Under the pieces are notes generated by a model. The model saw only the letters and a program-made list of their open reading frames with translations, searched no databases and was not told where the DNA came from. A stretch of DNA of 64,000 nt from Acanthosoma haemorrhoidale (taxonomy: Eukaryota > Arthropoda > Insecta > Hemiptera > Acanthosomatidae), in assembly GCA_930367205.1 (NCBI GenBank), contig OV884014.1:73325104-73389103 (forward strand), given 5' to 3'. Positions 60,017-64,000 of this stretch are shown piece after piece. The stretch's first letter is position 1. The number at the start of each line of letters is the position of its first letter. Position numbers and translations under genes: made by a program.

Positions 60017-60280
60017 TCAATCCAGTCTCGTTAACATGCTTCTGTCCATTCTTGACAGTGACAATAGATGTGTCCAGGGTATGTTATGTTCCTTGAAGTT
60101 CCCGAAATGATTTAAGCTCAGTATTACCCATTCATCATTATATTTCTTCATCATCATAAGTTTTAGTTTTATTTCTGAAGCAAGTGCGAAGTTTGGGCAA
60201 AGCAGTTTTCTACTAACTGCGGCTTTTTTTGTACTTTTGTCAGTGTGATGATTGGATTTAATTCCAATGTGGGTAGGTAT
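60017..60280 (-). pseudogene. LINE RNase H domain relic
   Basis: On the minus strand this frame is open for 87 codons without an ATG at its head. It reads IPTHIGIKSNHHTDKSTKKA, matching the RNase H signature of I/jockey-type LINEs ('H.GI.GNE.AD..AK.A') with the key Glu/Ala replaced. Later comes SRMDRSMLTRLD, matching the conserved 'R.....LTRLRIGHT' that follows RNase H. It would once have degraded the RNA strand during retrotransposition. Only this domain is left. Confidence 0.65.
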
Positions 60281-61369
60281 TCAGAACTGAACATATTTTT
60301 TATGGTCAATCAGTTTCTTTAACAAATATTTTGTTATTTATTTTGTTGTCTCTCTAGCAGTGAGCATTAGTTAATGTTTACTAATGCTATTAGAGTATTG
60401 TTTATTTTTAGGCACTCTAAGAGTTTTTGAATTAAAATTGAATAACATTTGATTAAGTTTATAATTTCATTTTCTTTTTCTTTCTTGCATAATATTATAT
60501 TGTACAAAGGAGTATATCCGAGATTACTACTAAGGGGTTTAGTTTACTTAGGAGTAATTAAAAAAAAAAATGTTTGTTTCTATTAATTTATATTTTAAAC
60601 TTTTCTATTAATAGAAAAAAATCTTCCTATTATTTACTTGCTTATTTGTAATAGTACATTTAGGGTTTGTAAAGGATGCTTCCTGAATTTTGCTGGGTTT
60701 CACTACCCAAGAAATGTACTTATTCACTTTTAGGTCTTCTAAACGCAAACGGTGGAGATATCCTATTTGGTTAATTTCAGATTAATAAAACTATATTTTT
60801 TTTAATACCTCTGGTTTTTATTTAATTTATAATTTTAATATGTCCCATATGGCCTGTTTTATTTTTAAGTCTATGTGGAGACGTAAATAACAAAATTGAT
60901 TATATATTAGTACAAATACTGCAGGGTGGCCACTTTTGTGCCTCTCAGTGTATATCAATCAAATAGTTCTTATTTCATGCACCTTACCCTTAATGTGTTG
61001 ATTCTCTTAGTCTCTTCTTCCATGTATCCCCTCCATGCTTCTCTGTAGCATTTTCTCTTTTTGATATTATTCATAAAAATATATATTTTTTAATTATAGT
61101 TACCACTTTATTTCACAACAATCAAAACAAAGTAGTGACAGATTTTCTAGAATGTAATTTTTTTTTCAATATCATTAAAATGAATAATTAATATCCTTTT
61201 TACACAGTTAAATAGCTTCTTATTTTATGAATGTTTCTTTATGCTTTCATAAATTGTTACTAGCAACAGAGCTATGGTAGTTAGAAAATAGTAGGCATTT
61301 AAATAACCATTCTATATTAATAATCATTAGAGTTAGAATTAGAAGAACCAGTCCTCCTTTACCAGTTAT
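60281..61369. other. AT-rich intergenic sequence, nothing recognised
   Basis: About 1.1 kb of AT-rich DNA with no supported frame or motif. Confidence 0.6.
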
Positions 61370-63210
61370 CTTCAAAAGGCAGACTGCATCTCTTGATTCC
61401 TCTGCCAGCTACGAGGGTACATTTACTTCCCCAATACCCTTCTTATAAAAGGCCACTGATAACGGACAAAGCAAAGACAACAAAACGATGACACAAGACA
61501 AAACGTTTGGCTGTTAAACGGATCTATAGTCACCTAAACAACAAACTAATAACATAAATCAAAACTTGCACATGATACATTATTTATCATCCTGTTAATA
61601 CCGAGGACGGTAGCGTGTGGAGAAAAACATGAAAACTCCTACGACACAAGACCACCGTACAGTTTTCATTCGCTGGCCACCTCTTCCGTTTTCAAAACTT
61701 ATTCTCACCTGTCCAACACTCAACATGACTGCGAAGTATTAACATTACTAGACATTCCTCCAAAAGCTTTCAGTTCTTCATGAAATCAAATGGCTGCCCA
61801 AACGGAGATCACCTGTTTGTGATTTGGTTCCATCTGAAATAATTCTTCGTTTGCCATGGAAACCTCTTGTGTAGTTAACTTCTCTTAATAAATCTGTGTT
61901 AAGCGCAACAAACTATGGAATTTTTTTATGAACAGAATCTTTCAAAAACCTAGTAAACCTCCACACTGAGCTCCCTCACATGGACCAATCAATGTGCTAT
62001 ACATTCTTCCTAAACTTTTAGAAAAGCTCATATATAAACATACTCACCCTATTTTACAAAAAAAAAAATTAAATTCAAGACAATCAATTCAGATTTCGTT
62101 TAATTCACTAAACCATCCCCCAATTCCACAGAGTAGTTGCTGTGCTAAGTAGTGACTGGATCATTTCCTTATGTAGAACAGTCTTTTGTAAGAGTTTGGC
62201 ATAAAGGAATTATCGTTAACCACGACCGTTACTTCCACACACTTAATTCTTGATACTGAAATCTTACCTGGATAACCATTTTTTTTTTCAGTAAATGAAA
62301 ATTCAGTGACCTCCAAGGCTTATATTTATCATTAAGGTCTGCCAAAGGGGTCCTCCAAGGCTCAATACTTGATCTATTACTCTTCACACTGGCATCAAAA
62401 TTCCTAACGTTCACAACTGCATAGGAACACTAGACAGAAAGCTTCTTGACCAACTGTTTACACCTGAGTAACCTGGTAACATTCAACGACGACAGAGGCA
62501 ACGTTGGAATAGATACCTTCTAAATTAATAAAAATAAAAGTTATTTTAATTAAATTATTCAAATAGCCAATCTGGACCTATGGAATAGAGCTATGGGGGA
62601 CAGCAAAAAAATCGAACATCAAGTGTATGAAATTCTTTCAATCAAAAGTCCTGAGAACAATAGTAAATTCTCCTTATTAGTCAGCAACAAAACCCTCCAT
62701 AACGATCTTAATATACCTTACATTCTTGAACTCATCCCTTCCAAGTTCATGAAATTCCATAGTAACCTATCCAACCACTCTAATCTCTTAACACAGTCAT
62801 TGCACTGCACCAAACATCCCTATAATCCTCCTCGGAAGACAGAAACGGCAGTGGCCTCGTGACCTGCTATAAATGCGTAACAGTGGGAGTCCTGGCAAGG
62901 ACCAGTCACTCCAATCATGTCCTGAGCGTATGTGGCTCTCGTGCCCTTCGTCAGCCTCCAATGGCTCGTATCCAGTGACGCGGCTGACGGAGGAGCGTGA
63001 GGGACTTCCCAAGACTCCGCTTCCTCTTTCTTATGCGAGGGAGGTGACAAACATGTGGATTTGGGAGGTCTGAGCTGTTAGTAAATACTGTATGAATGAG
63101 CAAGCGAATGAAAATCGTAAATATGGTATGAATGAGAACATTTATCACAATTAATTATTGCCTAATAAGGAAGGTTGTAATTTTAGTCCAATAAAGAAGT
63201 TTCAATATAA
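61370..63210 (+). mobile_element. LINE family A, heavily decayed copy
   Basis: Upstream of the reverse transcriptase it reads KTTVQFSFAGHLFRFQNLFS-like text near 61.64 kb. Then come PINVLYILPKLLEKLIYKHT, NQFRFRLIH, VRVWHKG (motif A context, Asp lost) and KGVLQGSILDLLLFTLA (motif B). The polymerase FADD region is deleted. From 62565 the C-terminus (KTLHNDLNIPYILELIPSKF) and the family-A 3'UTR follow, ending AATAAAGAAG near 63200. Many stops. Confidence 0.7.
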
Positions 63211-63239
63211 ATAAAATATTACATACTTAGGATTAGCAG

Positions 63240-63335
63240 AATAGGGGTGATATCGTCACTGGATGTCCTCTGCCTTCGTGTCAGACATATAATTTTTTCG
63301 TCACACTTACAGGTCGTGAATCAATAAATAAAAAA
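63240..63335 (+). repeat. Shared ~100-bp tail, copy 2
   Basis: Partner of 42430-42545, same orientation. It lies directly after the LINE family A tail and ends in an A-rich run. Confidence 0.55.
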
Positions 63336-63599
63336 AAAACTATTAAAAATTTTTTTTTAATCAACAAAAGGTGATTTGTTTGTCAATGATCTTGGTAATG
63401 GGATAATGCTGATAATAAAAAAAACAATTAAAGTTAGATATTATAATTGAATAAATGGTAATAAAATCATTTGATAATAATCCTTAAAAATTTTTAAAAT
63501 AACTAAATAGATTTATCATAAAATAAATAAATTACCAAAACAATGCATGCCTGGCTTGCACTGCCAAATACTCTTAGTAACTAATAGTACTCTTAAGTG
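63336..63599. other. AT-rich spacer 3' of the ankyrin gene
   Basis: Low-complexity AT-rich sequence. I see no clear AATAAA on the minus strand within the first 100 bases after the ankyrin stop. Confidence 0.5.
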
Positions 63600-64000
63600 T
63601 TAGGCATTAATGTCTGCTCCTCTATCCAGCAGCAATCTAACACACACTGTACGCCCGGATATATTTGCTAAGCGCAATGCAGTGTGACCTCTTTTGTCTT
63701 TAGCATTTATTTCTGCTCCTTTATCAAGGAGCAGAGTTACTACTTCTCTGTTCTCTGCCATGACGGCTTCATGCAGAGGAGTACGGTTCCAATCACTTCT
63801 GGCATTTATATATGCTCCTTTTTCTAGAAGCAACCCTGCCACTTCTATATTCTGTGCCTTGACGGCGTCGTGCAGAGCAGTACGTTCCCAATTATCTAGT
63901 GCATTTATATGTGCTCCTCTATTTAGCAGCAAAGCCACTACTTCTTTGCTAGAACACATGGCGGCATCATGGAGAGGAGTACAATCCCTATCATCTTTTG
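63600..64000 (-). CDS. Ankyrin-repeat protein, C-terminal part (runs off right edge)
   Basis: The minus-strand frame is open from the window edge to TAA at 63602-63600: 132 complete codons before the stop. It shows four ankyrin repeats of about 33 residues with the canonical TPLH...A...G..V..LLL..GA.INA pattern: DRDCTPLHDAAMCSSKEVVA, WERTALHDAVKAQNIEVAGL, WNRTPLHEAVMAENREVVTL and a last TALRLANISGRTVCVRLLL. An ATG at 63959 exists, but the repeat continues upstream of it, so the true start lies outside the window. The protein stops immediately after GADINA. There is no intron here. Such repeats bind other proteins; the partner is unknown. Confidence 0.85.
   Translation of the reverse strand, partial: KDDRDCTPLHDAAMCSSKEVVALLLNRGAHINALDNWERTALHDAVKAQNIEVAGLLLEKGAYINARSDWNRTPLHEAVMAENREVVTLLLDKGAEINAKDKRGHTALRLANISGRTVCVRLLLDRGADINA

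Overview
The window looks like a stretch of insect nuclear genome. It is AT-rich, gene-poor, full of decayed transposable elements, and has GT-AG introns several kilobases long. I see no bacterial-style gene packing, ribosome binding sites, operons or CRISPR. The best taxonomic clue is a gene on the + strand whose second exon resembles the hydrophobic core (DUF1676) of Osiris proteins, a family described as insect-specific. Several TE families (jockey/I-like LINEs, mariner elements) are common in insects, but I cannot name the order.

Host genes. The main gene is a four-exon Osiris-like secreted/membrane protein model on the + strand: 33280-33442, 45779-46017, 52857-53034 and 58409-58482. All three junctions have GT-AG ends and matching codon phase (1/1, 0/0, 1/1), giving a predicted 217-residue protein with a signal peptide. 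Its poly(A) signal is at 59089-59094. Exon 3 starts at a tandem NAGNAG acceptor. The introns (about 12.3, 6.8 and 5.4 kb) hold most of the transposon relics between 33 and 58 kb. At the right edge a minus-strand, intron-free ankyrin-repeat reading frame (63600-64000) runs out of the window. Three weaker host candidates are a GC-rich minus-strand exon near 2.9 kb, a GC-rich exon/promoter-like island at 17.8-18.1 kb, and a GC-rich two-exon-like cassette at 59.45-59.73 kb followed by its own AATAAA.

Transposable elements. LINE family A (jockey-like) has copies at 7.37-9.09 kb, 47.49-47.71 kb (minus), 49.71-50.99 kb (best copy, with FADD reverse-transcriptase motif) and 61.37-63.21 kb, all sharing one 3' end. 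LINE family B is at 8.04-8.59 and 29.89-30.55 kb. LINE family C is on the minus strand at 6.17-6.67, 37.69-38.22 and 38.24-38.43 kb. Single LINE relics lie at 31.86-32.08 kb, 34.19-34.66 kb (RTE-like) and 60.02-60.28 kb (RNase H domain, minus). There are two mariner relics with terminal inverted repeats (14.26-15.13 and 28.93-29.83 kb), a third transposase relic near 26.0 kb, a ~110-bp MITE at 23.82-23.93 kb, and a deleted LTR retrotransposon (35.50-37.11 kb) with an open DD35E integrase frame, a polypurine tract and a 300-bp 3' LTR but only 32 bp of 5' LTR. Several tRNA-like heads point to SINEs.

Structure the known features do not explain includes a 7-copy 30-bp minisatellite inside an open frame (26.86-27.08 kb), three pairs of unassigned direct repeats (24.54/32.35, 46.86/51.08 and 56.52/58.19 kb), and a near-perfect hairpin at 22.14 kb. 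The remaining sequence is AT-rich and I recognise nothing in it. All assignments come from reading the sequence; no search was run.
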